64,000 nucleotides of DNA from Bradyrhizobium sp. SZCCT0153 (GCF_018129995.1 NZ_JAFCKS010000001.1:841001-905000), one strand, 5' to 3'. Numbered from the stretch's first letter, positions 17,171 through 26,342 are shown. Numbers and translations are program-made. The notes: generated by a model not told the origin, from the letters alone.

Positions 17171-17749
17171 CTAGTTGTTCAGCACGACCACGGGGGTGCC
17201 GACCGAGACGCGGCTGTAGAGGTCGCTGACGTCGTCATTGGTCATGCGGAAGCAGCCCGAGGACACCGCCTGGCCGATCGTCTCCGGCTCGTTGGAGCCG
17301 TGGATGCGGTACAGCGTCGAGCCCAGATACATCGCGCGCGCGCCGAGCGGGTTCTCGATGCCGCCCTTCATGTGGCGCGGCAGGTCGGGCCGGCGGGCCA
17401 GCATCTGCGACGGCGGCGTCCAGTCCGGCCATTCCTTCTTGGCCGTGATCCTGTGCACCCCGCCCCAGCGGAAGCCGTCGCGGCCGACGCCGATGCCGTA
17501 GCGCAGCGCCTGGCCGTTCTGGAGCACCAGATACAGCCGCCGCTCGGCCGTGTTCACCACGACGGTGCCGGGGGCATAATTGCCGTTGTACATGACGGTG
17601 GTCCGGGGGATCGGGCTCACGCCGCCGCCGCCGAGATACCCGGTGGAACTGGTACCCGTGAAGTCGAACATTCCGGCCGCAGAGGCGCCGCCCAATGTGG
17701 CCGACAGCAATGCGATGGCGGCAATCGGCGCGGCAAAAAACCGGATCAT
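17171..17749 (-). CDS. L,D-transpeptidase (YkuD domain), periplasmic
   Basis: A 192-residue exported protein: signal peptide ending about residue 25 ('SATLGGASAAG'), then a YkuD catalytic domain with 'VVVNTAERRLYLVLQNGQALRYGIGVGRDG' and the active-site block 'YRIHGSNEP..SSGCFRM', giving H150 and nucleophile C166. These enzymes form 3-3 peptidoglycan cross-links or anchor proteins to peptidoglycan. Met at 17749 gives the better signal peptide; one five codons upstream is also possible. Only a short gap separates it from the DUF2927 gene on the same strand. Confidence 0.9.
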   Translation of the reverse strand: MIRFFAAPIAAIALLSATLGGASAAGMFDFTGTSSTGYLGGGGVSPIPRTTVMYNGNYAPGTVVVNTAERRLYLVLQNGQALRYGIGVGRDGFRWGGVHRITAKKEWPDWTPPSQMLARRPDLPRHMKGGIENPLGARAMYLGSTLYRIHGSNEPETIGQAVSSGCFRMTNDDVSDLYSRVSVGTPVVVLNN

Positions 17750-18015
17750 TGTTTCCCCCAGCAAAAAATCGATTCAACGAAAGCCACAGGCCATATTTGC
17801 GGGCATTTCGCAAGCCACGGCGCCGTGAGGGACGTCATCCTCGGCGATCGGCGTTACCAAATCGGCAACCACGCCGATTGGTCGGAAAGCATTAGCCAAA
17901 CCTGCGCATCGTCGCGCGGGGCTGGGCCGCGATGCCGCCTATTGCTTTGACGGAACCAGCGAACAATGATTGATCGGACGGATAATTGGACATTGCCGGT
18001 TGCGGGAGCTGACGG

Positions 18016-19563
18016 ATGAACGGTGCGGAAAGCCTGGTGCGGACGATGGTCAAGGGCGGGGTGGACGTCTGCTTCACCAACCCGGGTACCTCCGAGATGC
18101 ATTTTGTCGCAGCGCTCGACCGCGTCCCGGGCATGCGCTGCGTGCTCGGGCTGTTCGAAGGCGTGGTGACGGGCGCTGCCGACGGCTATTTCCGGATGAA
18201 GGGCACGCCGGCCTCGACCCTGTTGCATCTCGGTCCCGGCCTCGCCAACGGCCTTGCCAATCTGCACAACGCCAAGAAGGCGAATTCCGGCATCGTCAAC
18301 ATCGTCGGCCAGCATGCGATCTACCATATCGGCTACAACGCGCCGCTGACCTCCGACATCGAGGGCCTTGCCCGGCCGATGTCGTCCTGGGTCCGCACCT
18401 CGCCGGACTCCAAATCGATCGCCGCTGACGGCGCCGCGGCGATCGCCGCCGCCAGAAGCGCACCGCCGCAGATCGCGACCCTGATCCTGCCCGCCGACAC
18501 CGCCTGGAACGAGGCCGACGGCATCGCCGAGGTTCCGGCCGAGCAGCAGCGCGCGAGCTATTCGCCGCAGGCGGTCGAGCAGGCCGCGAAGATCCTGCAT
18601 GGCGACGGCGAGGGCACGCTGCTGCTGATGACCGGCAGCGCGCTCTCCGAGCAGGGCCTGGCGCTGGCCGAGCGCATCGCGAACAAGACCGGCTGCACCG
18701 TGATGGGCCCGACCTTCCGCCCGAAGATGGCGCGCGGCCGCGGCCGCTACTCGATCGACCGCATTCACTACGTGATCGAGAACGCAATTCCGATGCTGGC
18801 GAAATTCCGTCACATCGTGCTGGTCGAGTCCGACGACCCCGTGGCGTTCTTCGCCTATCCGAACAAGCCGAGCGTGCTCAGGCCCGAGGGTTGCGACGTG
18901 CACCGCATGACCTCCTGGGGCGAGAATTCGGTCGCCGCGCTCGAAGCGCTCGCGGGCGCTGTGAAGGCCAGTGCGAAGGACGTCAAGCCGCAGGCCCTGG
19001 CCGATCTGGTCAAGCCGACCGGCGCGCTGACCCACGCCTCGATCGCGCAGGCGATCGCCTACGCGATCCCCGAGAACGCGATCATGGTCGACGAATCCCT
19101 CACCACCGGCCGGGCCTTCTTCCCGCCGACGGCGGCCGCCGCCCCGCACGACTGGCTCCAGAACATGGGCGGCTCGATCGGCTTCTCGACGCCGCTCTCG
19201 ATCGGCGCCGCGATCGCTTGCCCGGACCGCAAGGTGATCACCATGGTCGGCGACGGCAGCGCGATGTACACGATCCAGTCGCTGTGGACGCAGGCGAGAG
19301 AGAACCTCAACATCGTCACCATCGTGTTCGCCAACCGCATCTACCAGATCCTGCGCGGCGAGTTCGACAATGTCGGCGCCGGCGAGCCCGGCCAGCGCGC
19401 CAACGACATGCTGCGGCTCGACCGTCCGACGCTGGATTTCGTGGCGCTGGCCAAGGGCATGGGCGTGCCCGGCCGCGCCGTCACCAGCGCGGACGAATTC
19501 AACAAGGCGCTGGCCGAGGCTGTCGCCGAGCCCGGACCGCGGCTGATCGAAGTCCAGATGTAG
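18016..19563 (+). CDS. Acetolactate synthase-like TPP-dependent enzyme
   Basis: A 515-residue TPP enzyme with three domains. The PYR domain has 'NPGTSEMHFVAALD' and the catalytic Glu in 'LGLFEGVVTGAADGY' (about residue 49); the PP domain has 'GDGSAMYTIQSLWTQARENL' with the Mg/TPP-binding GDG and distal Asn. It is shorter than IlvB (about 560-590) and lacks an adjacent small subunit, so biosynthetic acetolactate synthesis is less likely than another 2-oxo-acid carboligase or decarboxylase reaction. Paralogous to the partial gene at 1-638. Confidence 0.87.
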   Translation: MNGAESLVRTMVKGGVDVCFTNPGTSEMHFVAALDRVPGMRCVLGLFEGVVTGAADGYFRMKGTPASTLLHLGPGLANGLANLHNAKKANSGIVNIVGQHAIYHIGYNAPLTSDIEGLARPMSSWVRTSPDSKSIAADGAAAIAAARSAPPQIATLILPADTAWNEADGIAEVPAEQQRASYSPQAVEQAAKILHGDGEGTLLLMTGSALSEQGLALAERIANKTGCTVMGPTFRPKMARGRGRYSIDRIHYVIENAIPMLAKFRHIVLVESDDPVAFFAYPNKPSVLRPEGCDVHRMTSWGENSVAALEALAGAVKASAKDVKPQALADLVKPTGALTHASIAQAIAYAIPENAIMVDESLTTGRAFFPPTAAAAPHDWLQNMGGSIGFSTPLSIGAAIACPDRKVITMVGDGSAMYTIQSLWTQARENLNIVTIVFANRIYQILRGEFDNVGAGEPGQRANDMLRLDRPTLDFVALAKGMGVPGRAVTSADEFNKALAEAVAEPGPRLIEVQM

Positions 19564-19600
19564 GGCACAGCATCAGGAGCGCCGAGGGCCGGGGGGCAAG

Positions 19601-20119
19601 ATGCAGACCGAGCTGAACAAGGTGATCGCGGCGCTCCGGGACTTCTACGCCAACGAGGGTTTCCTGTTCGAGAAGGACCTTGGCGAGCGGGCGATCACGC
19701 ACCGCTTCGCCGTGCATCTGGAGAAGCAGTTCGCCGGCTGGGCGGTCGACTGCAACTACGACCGGCTCGGCGAGCGCACGCTGCACCTGCCGCACGGCAC
19801 CATCATCTCGACCGACGATCATCTGGGCAAGTCGATCTATCCCGACGTCGTCGTGCATCAGCGCGAGATCCCGAACAATCTGCTCACCGTGGAGATCCGC
19901 AAGGCGAGCAACCACACCGCGCTCGATCACGACCAGCACAAGCTGATGGCGCTGACCGACGCGCATGTCTGGTTCGCCTATTGGATCGGCGTGCTGCTGG
20001 TGCTGGACGCGCACAATGTGACGATGTCGGAGGTCTATGTCAGCGGCCTCCTCGATCAGCCGCTGTCGCGCTGGTTCGCAACGCGGCTGGAAGAGATCGG
20101 CCTCGGGGCCGCGCATTGA
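19601..20119 (+). CDS. Conserved hypothetical protein, possible PD-(D/E)XK-like fold
   Basis: A 172-residue cytoplasmic-looking protein 37 bases downstream of the ALS-like gene. 'YPDVVVHQRE' followed at suitable spacing by 'LLTVEIRKASNH' and 'DHDQHKLMAL' resembles a nuclease-type core (PD..E-x-K) in which the Lys is shifted by one (EIRK). This is inference from pattern only; I do not recognise the family. It codes well and has no membrane segment. Confidence 0.7.
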   Translation: MQTELNKVIAALRDFYANEGFLFEKDLGERAITHRFAVHLEKQFAGWAVDCNYDRLGERTLHLPHGTIISTDDHLGKSIYPDVVVHQREIPNNLLTVEIRKASNHTALDHDQHKLMALTDAHVWFAYWIGVLLVLDAHNVTMSEVYVSGLLDQPLSRWFATRLEEIGLGAAH

Positions 20120-20189
20120 GGCGCGATCTCGTAAGCGTCAGATGTCGAGGTCAAAGCGGAAGTCGCCCCAAATTGCCATGGAGTGAAAC

Positions 20190-20888
20190 ATGAGCAATGA
20201 AAGTGCTCACAATCGGCCCACCGTCCCTCTCGCAGCTTCCCTTGCCCTGTTCAGCGAAAATCTGATCGCACGGCGAGGTGTCGAACAAGCGAACATCCTG
20301 TTCGGGGGCCAGATAGATCCTGCCATTCAGGCTTTGCGCGTGAGAACCAAAGCCGTCGGCGTTGGCGACAAAGCACCGGACTTTTCGATGCCGATGGCTG
20401 AGGGCGGAACATGGAGTCTGGCCGAGCATCTTGCCCAGAACAAGTACTCTTCTCTGGTTATGGTCTTTTACCGCGGCACTTGGTGCGGATACTGCAATGT
20501 CTACCTCCGTGGGCTGCTTGGAGTTCAATCGCTGTTGTCCGAAGCCAACGCAGCCTTGATAGCGGTGTCTCCGGAGGCCGTCCCGGTTTTTTCTGACAAT
20601 ACCACTTCCGCCGGCTCGATATTTCCGGTCCTGATCGATCAGGGTGGGAAGATAGCCGAACAATTCGGTCTTACCTTCGAAATGGATGATGCCGCAAAAA
20701 GTATATTGAAAGGCTCGAACATCGATCTTGAGAAGCGAAATGCCGACGGCAAGTGGATACTTCCCGTACCTGGTACATTCGTGATTGATCGATCCGGGCA
20801 TATTGTCTACGCGCATGTCGATGCAGACTATCGCAACCGGCCTGAACCGCAGGAGATCATTGCAATTTGCCGGGCGCTACAGCGATAA
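20190..20888 (+). CDS. Peroxiredoxin-like AhpC/TSA family protein
   Basis: A 232-residue thioredoxin-fold protein. 'VGDKAPDFSMP' leads the AhpC/TSA domain, and the active site is 'FYRGTWCGYCNVYL' with C99 and C102 in a CxxC, as in bacterial peroxiredoxin-like and thiol-oxidoreductase proteins. It would reduce peroxides or disulfides in the cytoplasm. An N-terminal 55-residue helical extension is typical of this subfamily. Its DNA is visibly richer in A+T than the neighbours, and it is followed by a repeat, so acquisition by transfer is possible. Confidence 0.83.
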   Translation: MSNESAHNRPTVPLAASLALFSENLIARRGVEQANILFGGQIDPAIQALRVRTKAVGVGDKAPDFSMPMAEGGTWSLAEHLAQNKYSSLVMVFYRGTWCGYCNVYLRGLLGVQSLLSEANAALIAVSPEAVPVFSDNTTSAGSIFPVLIDQGGKIAEQFGLTFEMDDAAKSILKGSNIDLEKRNADGKWILPVPGTFVIDRSGHIVYAHVDADYRNRPEPQEIIAICRALQR

Positions 20889-21065
20889 CCGATATCGCAC
20901 ATTGGAAGATCGAGTGTGGCGGCAGGAAAACGTATTCACTTCCGCCTTTGGCCAAGGCCGAACTGTTGGCATGTCGGTCTCAATGTCGCCTTCTGAGAGC
21001 AATCCGGACTCGACGAGTTTATGAGGCCACGCCTGTGAGCTGGCTAATCTTTGGCTGACTCGATG

Positions 21066-21171
21066 CGCGCTAAAGCGCGTTGAGGTTGGGATGAATCGTC
21101 ATCGCGCTTTAGGTTCTTGTTTGAGCATGATCTTTCGGAAAACCGCTTCGCACTTTTCCGGATCATGCTCT
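21066..21171. repeat. Intergenic palindromic repeat, family C
   Basis: Contains GCGCGCTAAAGCGCG and ATCGCGCTTTAGG, then a long palindrome with ends GAGCATGATC and GATCATGCTC around TTCGGAAAACCGCTTCGCAC. I recall this palindrome as very common in Bradyrhizobium intergenic DNA. Only one copy was seen in this window. Confidence 0.75.
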
Positions 21172-21208
21172 AGCAGCACGGTCGCCTCTCCCCGTCGCGC
21201 GCGATGAC

Positions 21209-21240
21209 AAAGGGCCGCTCGCACGACACGAGCGGCCTTT
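21209..21240. terminator. Terminator hairpin between convergent genes
   Basis: Stem AAAGGgCCGCTCG / CGAGCGGCCTTT with a 7-base loop and one bulged G, between the peroxiredoxin gene (plus) and the haem peroxidase gene (minus, stop at 21262). A-rich and T-rich flanks make it usable in both directions. Confidence 0.65.
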
Positions 21241-21261
21241 GCATCATCGTCCGTCACGTGC

Positions 21262-22800
21262 TCAGTGCAGGGGATCGCCCTGGCCGAGCGCGTAGGCGAC
21301 GAGGTCCTTCAGTGCGAAGCCGGAGCCGGTCACCGGCGTCCAGTTCGGGTCCTGCGACAGCACGGAGGAATTGTCACCGAACATCATGCCCAGGAAGACT
21401 TCGGCGACGATGCGGCCGCCGACCGGCCCGAGTTGCGGCGTCCTGACTCCCGTCGCCGGCGCGCCGGTCGCCGGGACCATCACATCGGTGTGGAAGTTGC
21501 GCGCCTCGGCCAGGATGTAGGTCCAGAGCGGGCAGTTGTCGGCAAACACGCCGTTCGCGATGTTCGCGATCTTGACTTGCGGATCGCCCGGTCCCGGCTC
21601 GTCGACGGCCTTGCCGATGATGATCTGATCGTCGGTCAGCGGCGTCAGGTTCATCGCCCTGGCGACGGCCTGGCCCGACGGCAGTCCGAGCCGCCAGCCG
21701 CGCTCGAGATTGCGCAGCGCCAGTGACGACGGATTGGAGGCGACCTCCGGCGGCAGCTTGCGCAGTGGATCGACCAGCGAGGTATCGATGCGATAGGCGA
21801 ACTGAAGCCGTCTCTTGTTGTCGGGATTGGTGTCGTCGTCCTCGACGCCGTAGGGGCGCGTGTCCAGATCGATGAAGCGGCCCCAGTCCATGGCGCGTCC
21901 CGGTCCCATGGAACGGAAGCCGGTCAGTGCGTTGTGGTCGGGATTGTTGGGATCGGGGAAGATCTGCAGCAGCATGTTGGCCGCGTCGTTCAGCCGGTAG
22001 CCGGGACGGATCATGGAGTGCCCGAGCCGGTAGGCCGCGACCGAGAACTCGACCGGCATGAACGGATAGGTCTTCCAATGGTAGTGGGCGAGCTTGCTGC
22101 GGTCGTAGTGACCTGCGGTCTTCAGCTGGTCAAGCACGCTGGCGTGGACGATGCGCGGCAGGAAGTCGTTCAGCACCACGTATTGATAGTGGAATCTGAC
22201 GCGCTTCTGCACGTCTTCGAACGACAGGCTGTCATTGTCGTCGACCATGCGGTTGTGAAAGCGCAGCATCAAGGCCTGGAACTGCGAGACGATGCTGTTC
22301 TCGTCGTTGCGGGGATCGCCGATCAGCGCGCGGCCCTTGAAGCGCGGCAGGTCGCTGGCATCCGGTACGCCCGCGCCGGTGACCTTCTCGCCGAGGCGGA
22401 ACTTGATACCGTCATACATGTACGGCTGATCGTTCGGGCCACGGCCGTAGAGATTGTCCAGGTCGAGCGACGGCGTGCGGAAGTCGACGAGCCCGTCGGG
22501 GTCCTGCAGCTTGGTCAGCGAGCTGACCGGATCGAAGGTGATGTCGTGGTCGATGAACTGGCCGAAATAGGTGTAGAGCGCGGGAATGCCGCTCTCTTCC
22601 GCATCCGGCCCGTCCTTCGGTCCGTCGAAGTCGGCGACCATCTTGTCGGCCAGCGCCGACAGGTTCGCGACATTGTCGGAATCGTTCGGGCCGAATTTGG
22701 CCGGTGCGAGCTTGCGGAACATGCGTCCGAAGCGGCCTTGCGAAAGCGACGAACGCGTTGCGTTCAGACCGCGCGGAACAACTGCGTGGCGGCTGGTCAT
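21262..22800 (-). CDS. Animal-type haem peroxidase (peroxidase-cyclooxygenase superfamily)
   Basis: A 512-residue protein with the animal haem peroxidase pattern: distal-His region 'YFGQFIDHDITFDPVSSL', 'FRTPSLDLDNLYGRGP', 'VSQFQALMLRFHNRMVD' and proximal-His region 'YRLGHSMIRPGYRLN'. Such bacterial proteins bind haem and oxidise halides or organic substrates with peroxide. No signal peptide is visible, though related bacterial forms are sometimes secreted by other routes. The Met at 22800 has an AGGTG ribosome-binding site. Terminates toward the hairpin at 21209-21240. Stands alone, with no obvious partner gene. Confidence 0.88.
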   Translation of the reverse strand: MTSRHAVVPRGLNATRSSLSQGRFGRMFRKLAPAKFGPNDSDNVANLSALADKMVADFDGPKDGPDAEESGIPALYTYFGQFIDHDITFDPVSSLTKLQDPDGLVDFRTPSLDLDNLYGRGPNDQPYMYDGIKFRLGEKVTGAGVPDASDLPRFKGRALIGDPRNDENSIVSQFQALMLRFHNRMVDDNDSLSFEDVQKRVRFHYQYVVLNDFLPRIVHASVLDQLKTAGHYDRSKLAHYHWKTYPFMPVEFSVAAYRLGHSMIRPGYRLNDAANMLLQIFPDPNNPDHNALTGFRSMGPGRAMDWGRFIDLDTRPYGVEDDDTNPDNKRRLQFAYRIDTSLVDPLRKLPPEVASNPSSLALRNLERGWRLGLPSGQAVARAMNLTPLTDDQIIIGKAVDEPGPGDPQVKIANIANGVFADNCPLWTYILAEARNFHTDVMVPATGAPATGVRTPQLGPVGGRIVAEVFLGMMFGDNSSVLSQDPNWTPVTGSGFALKDLVAYALGQGDPLH

Positions 22801-23411
22801 TGAAACACCTCCCTGAAAAGTCACGGTGGAACAAATAAAGCTAAAGTTGTTTTCAACATAATATGCATGTCAGGCTAGATCAGGCGTTTGGACGCCACAA
22901 GCCGCCACTTCACACGTTGCGCGGCATCGATGCTGTTCCGGGAGCAAGCGCGATGGACAAGCTGCGGCTGCGCTTTGCAAATTCTTCCCGGAACGATGGC
23001 GGATAACATTCTCGTCATCGAAAGACGCAAGCGGCTTCGCGCAGTGTCAATTCGCGGGATCGTCGGCGAGACGGATCGTCTTCACGTCGAGATTGTAGCG
23101 ACGCGCGCGTCGTGCGCGCACGCCGCGACGTCGTCGGTCGTTGCGCTGCTGCGCGAACGTACAGCGCAGGCGATGATATCGATCGTTCGAAGGATGCGCC
23201 TGCGCGGCCGGGGATGCTACGGCGAGCAGGGCCGCGAGCGATGGAATGCCTTGCGTTCGCGACGAGGCACATCGTGCCGCAGCGAGCGGCCGGCTATGTG
23301 ATCTCGGCCACAGTTTGCGATGGGGTTCCGGCCTATCGTGAGCAGACTTGCATGCGTCTCCCCGGGAGAACTACGCTTGCCACATTCCGATCAGGTATTT
23401 TGGAGGTTCTG
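22801..23411. other. Gene-free stretch
   Basis: About 610 bases. An A/T-rich segment at 22830-22870 is the likely promoter of the haem peroxidase (minus). Two overlapping open frames here (22888-23301, 23112-23411) have an Arg/Cys-rich composition unlike real proteins and no ribosome-binding site, so they are not called. Nothing else is recognised. Confidence 0.55.
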
Positions 23412-23750
23412 ATGCATAGGTCATACTTGCTGGCTGCGACAGCAGCGCTGGCGCTTCTCACGCAAACACCGCTCGCGCTGGCCCAGGGCGCGCCTGCTGC
23501 CGCCGGCACCGCGGCGCCTGCGGCGACAACGACTGCGCCGGCAGCGACGACGACGGCGCCCGGCGCAGCCACCGACAGCTCCAGCCAGCCGAGCGATTCC
23601 AAGAAGAGCGCGTCGAAGAAGTCCGCGAAGAAGAAGATGACGCGGCAGCAGGAGATCGATCATTCGGTCGACAGCGGCACCGTGCCCGCGCGCTACCGCA
23701 GTTCGGTGCCCAAGCAGTATCAGCAATACATTCCGTTCGATAAGCAGTGA
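23412..23750 (+). CDS. Small secreted Ala/Thr- and Lys-rich protein
   Basis: A 112-residue exported protein with a clear ribosome-binding site (GGAGG) and signal peptide 'MHRSYLLAATAALALLTQTP' cleaved after about ALAQG. The mature part is low complexity (APAATTTAPAATTTAPG), then a Lys/Ser-rich segment 'KKSASKKSAKKK' and a C-terminal block 'VDSGTVPARYRSSVPKQYQQYIPFDK' that looks conserved. Function unknown; periplasmic or surface location is likely. Confidence 0.75.
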   Translation: MHRSYLLAATAALALLTQTPLALAQGAPAAAGTAAPAATTTAPAATTTAPGAATDSSSQPSDSKKSASKKSAKKKMTRQQEIDHSVDSGTVPARYRSSVPKQYQQYIPFDKQ

Positions 23751-23907
23751 CGATCGCGCGGCGGCGCGAGGCGATCAGCCTTTGCGCCGCCGATGTCCTC
23801 GAAGGACGGCCCTGGAATGGGATCTTGGCCCTGCCGATTCCGGCCCCACATCCCCGGTGGCGGTCTGCGAGAGCGGTGCTAGATTAGGCCAAAGCCCGGG
23901 GGGAGCA

Positions 23908-24420
23908 ATGAGTGACGACGTGAAGGATGCTGGCCTTGTGGCCATGATCAGCAGCATCCTGGGAGGCAACAAGCGCTCAGCAGACAGTATCGTACCGCCG
24001 CCGCTCACCGAGGTTCCCCCGACCGCGCCGACGAACGGGTTTGAGCTGGTCGAGCCGCCCACCCCCGATGCTGCGCCGGCCAAGGCCGAGAACAAGGCCG
24101 AGATCAAGCCCGAGAAAGCGGCCGAAACCGTGCCGGCAGTCACAAAGCCGGTCGAGCCGCCGGTGAAGATCGCCACGACGCCGGACGGCAGGCAATTGCT
24201 GCCTGCGGAAGCGATTGCCGATCTCGTGCTCGGCGAGCTGCGCAAACTGGAGGATTTTCCGGCGACCGGCGCCTCAGTCACGGTCTACGGCTACCGGCAC
24301 TGGAACGCGATGATCACCTTCGCGCCGTTCTCGACGACGTTCCAGAATGCGACGCGGTTCCGCCAGGCCATGCCGGACCTCGTCTTCAAGCTGCGCCGTT
24401 TCGTCGAACTTGAGATATAA
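23908..24420 (+). CDS. Hypothetical protein with Pro/Ala/Glu/Lys-rich linker
   Basis: A 170-residue protein starting after a strong GGGGGGAG ribosome-binding site. Residues about 30-95 are a disordered Pro/Ala/Glu/Lys linker; the C-terminal 75 residues ('LLPAEAIADLVLGELRKLEDFP' and 'VTVYGYRHWNAMITFAP') form a small globular domain that I do not recognise. No membrane segment. It precedes a GreA/B-like gene by 39 bases and may share its transcript. Confidence 0.7.
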   Translation: MSDDVKDAGLVAMISSILGGNKRSADSIVPPPLTEVPPTAPTNGFELVEPPTPDAAPAKAENKAEIKPEKAAETVPAVTKPVEPPVKIATTPDGRQLLPAEAIADLVLGELRKLEDFPATGASVTVYGYRHWNAMITFAPFSTTFQNATRFRQAMPDLVFKLRRFVELEI

Positions 24421-24459
24421 TTCGGCAAATCGTCCAAAACAGTTCGACAGGATTTTGCA

Positions 24460-24942
24460 TTGAGCGTCGCCTTTACCAAGGAAGAGAGCGCCGAAACCGC
24501 GGCAGAGACGCTGCTGCCGGATCGCCCGATCTCGCCGCATCCCAACCTCGTGACGGAAGCAGGCTTGCAGGCGTTGCAGAGACAGCTCGACGAAGCGCGC
24601 GAGGCCTATGAAGCCGCGCAAGCCATCGAGGACGTCAACGAGAGGCGCCGGCAGTCGGCGGTGCCGTTGCGGGACGCCCGCTATCTCACCGAACGGCTGC
24701 GCACGGCGCAGGTCGTTCCTCATCCGGCCTCGACCGATATCGTCGCCTTCGGCAGCACGGTGACCTTCAGCCGCCCTGACGGCCGCGTGCAGACCTATCG
24801 CATCGTCGGCGAGGACGAAGCCGACCCCAAGGCAGGCTCGATCTCGTTCGTCGCGCCGGTCGCGAAGTCGCTGATGGGGAAGGCGGTCGGAGACGTCGTT
24901 GGGGCGGGCACGCAGGAGATCGAGATTCTGTCGATCGCATGA
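24460..24942 (+). CDS. GreA/GreB-family transcription elongation factor-like protein
   Basis: 160 residues from a TTG start. Residues 30-75 form an N-terminal coiled coil ('LQRQLDEAREAYEAAQAI'), and the C-terminal FKBP-like domain has 'VAFGSTVTFSRPDGRVQTYRIVGEDEADP', 'ISFVAPVAKSLMGKAVGD' and 'IEILSI', all standard for GreA/GreB. Gre factors enter the RNA polymerase secondary channel and stimulate cleavage of backtracked transcripts. The coiled-coil tip lacks a clear pair of acidic residues, so it may be a Gre paralogue with altered activity rather than the main GreA. Confidence 0.8.
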   Translation: MSVAFTKEESAETAAETLLPDRPISPHPNLVTEAGLQALQRQLDEAREAYEAAQAIEDVNERRRQSAVPLRDARYLTERLRTAQVVPHPASTDIVAFGSTVTFSRPDGRVQTYRIVGEDEADPKAGSISFVAPVAKSLMGKAVGDVVGAGTQEIEILSIA

Positions 24943-25080
24943 GGGGCGCGCAGGGCGAGGCGAGGATTGCTATCGACAGGGGCGATCTCATTCGCCTAAA
25001 CCATGTGTCATGCGTTTCAATTGTCTCGTCCTGATATCGATGGTCTCCGCCGTGTCCGCGCAACAAAGCCCGATGGTTGG

Positions 25081-25758
25081 ATGAGACGGTTTTTGTCGGG
25101 AGCGTTGCCGTTTTATGCGCTGGCCGGGTTGGCCATGTGCATGTACCTCGTCCTGTACAGGACTGATCTCTTCGACTTGAACGCCATCGTCCAGGATGCG
25201 ACCGGTTCACCGTGGTTTCCGGTATTCATATTCGTCTGCGTGCTCCTGGAGTCCGTCTTCCCGTATTTCGGCTATTTCCCCGGAACCGCGCTCATCCTGA
25301 TGTCCGTGGCGCTCAATCCGAAGCCCGCGGATGTCTCCGTTTTCGTCGTGGCGTGGCTCGCCATCATCGTGGGCGCCGTCTTGAGTTACGGACAGGCTCG
25401 TTTTTTCAGACCGTTGTTGCAGCGGGTTGCCTCAAAGGCGGCACTGAACCGGTGTGAGTCGCTTCTCGACGCCTACGGTCCTTACGCGCGCGTCGCCTTG
25501 TTCGTTCATCCCAACGCTTGCGCGATGTATTTCACGGCACTCGGACTTCTCGGCCGGAACCTGACGCGAGAGCTCGCCTATCTCAGCGTGGGCGCAGCGG
25601 CCTCCGTGGGCATTCTGTTCGTCGTCGTGACCAGACTCGTGTCGTCCATCGGCACGACCGACGATGGGGAATTGCAGGTGCTGCTGGCGGCAGCGCTGGT
25701 CGCCATCGGGACCCTCGTCGGCCTCTACGCAGCCTTGCGGCCGGCTCGGGCCGCATGA
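25081..25758 (+). CDS. DedA/SNARE-associated (VTT) family membrane protein
   Basis: A 225-residue polytopic membrane protein starting MRRFLSGALPFYAL. Several hydrophobic segments and 'FVCVLLESVFPYFGYFPGTALILMSV' match the DedA/VTT pattern (E..FP.P.E-type re-entrant loop followed by PGT). DedA proteins are thought to flip polyprenyl phosphate or phospholipid at the inner membrane. Upstream in-frame residues look non-coding and a weak ribosome-binding site precedes this ATG. Family call moderate. Confidence 0.65.
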   Translation: MRRFLSGALPFYALAGLAMCMYLVLYRTDLFDLNAIVQDATGSPWFPVFIFVCVLLESVFPYFGYFPGTALILMSVALNPKPADVSVFVVAWLAIIVGAVLSYGQARFFRPLLQRVASKAALNRCESLLDAYGPYARVALFVHPNACAMYFTALGLLGRNLTRELAYLSVGAAASVGILFVVVTRLVSSIGTTDDGELQVLLAAALVAIGTLVGLYAALRPARAA

Positions 25759-25972
25759 AGCCTGAACAAGCGAGCAGAGCGCCGTACTCGCGGATGGTTC
25801 CTCTTGATGGCGAGACCGCAGCAGGCCCCATCCTGGCGGATTTGGGAATAAGTCTGCAAATTTCTCGCTATTCGGCCAGAAGTGGTTATACCTGAGGCAT
25901 CACCGCGCGCCCCTGGCAGTCTATCGGTGACTGAGAGCGTTGCGCTCCCGCCCAAGCTAAGGAGGCGGTCAG

Positions 25973-26074
25973 GTGTCAAATCCAGCCAAATTCGATTTGC
26001 GTGAGTGGGGCGTGCCTCCGACGCTGCTGCTGGTCGTTTTCGTGCTGCTCATCGCGGCCGCGTTTATCTTTTAA
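25973..26074 (+). CDS. 33-residue single-span membrane protein
   Basis: Small gene starting at GTG 9 bases after AAGGAGG, a near-perfect ribosome-binding site. It encodes a soluble head 'MSNPAKFDLREWGVPP' and a hydrophobic helix rich in Leu/Val/Phe ending in TAA. Size and layout fit small regulatory membrane proteins. It lies 52 bases upstream of another small gene. No family recognised. Confidence 0.6.
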   Translation: MSNPAKFDLREWGVPPTLLLVVFVLLIAAAFIF

Positions 26075-26126
26075 CGTCGGCCCTTCTGCGGTCCGGACCG
26101 CGCAACAAACCCGCCAGGAGGTCGCA

Positions 26127-26342
26127 ATGGCCAACAAAGCAACGATCAGGAATGCGTATGGAATGCCGGCCGTGTTCGCTGGATCGAAAACGGGAAGTGA
26201 TGACGCGGCTTTCGTCTTTGTCAGGGTGGGAGATGAGGAGCGCCGTATGCGATGGGCCGAATGGGATTCGCTCCCGGCATGGACTGGGCCTCGTCCTTCC
26301 TGGGGACCGAAATCCAGCACTCCGACATCCATCATCGACTGA
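26127..26342 (+). CDS. Hypothetical 71-residue protein
   Basis: Starts MANKATIRNAYGMPAVFAG after a GGAGGTCGCA ribosome-binding site. The middle 'VFVRVGDEERRMRWAEWDSLPAW' looks structured, and the C-terminus is Pro/Ser-rich. No signal or membrane segment. Follows the 33-residue membrane protein by 52 bases and could be in the same transcript. Function unknown. Confidence 0.6.
   Translation: MANKATIRNAYGMPAVFAGSKTGSDDAAFVFVRVGDEERRMRWAEWDSLPAWTGPRPSWGPKSSTPTSIID

Larger units (their letters stand above)
20889..21261. other. Intergenic stretch with repeat and terminator, no gene
   Basis: About 370 bases between the peroxiredoxin gene and the convergent haem peroxidase gene. It holds the family C repeat and a terminator hairpin (listed separately) and otherwise nothing coding that I can support. 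Confidence 0.6.

Noticed and set aside
22888..23301. 137-residue plus-strand frame in the gap after the haem peroxidase
   Set aside because: Arg/Cys/Ser-rich, no ribosome-binding site, no structured pattern.
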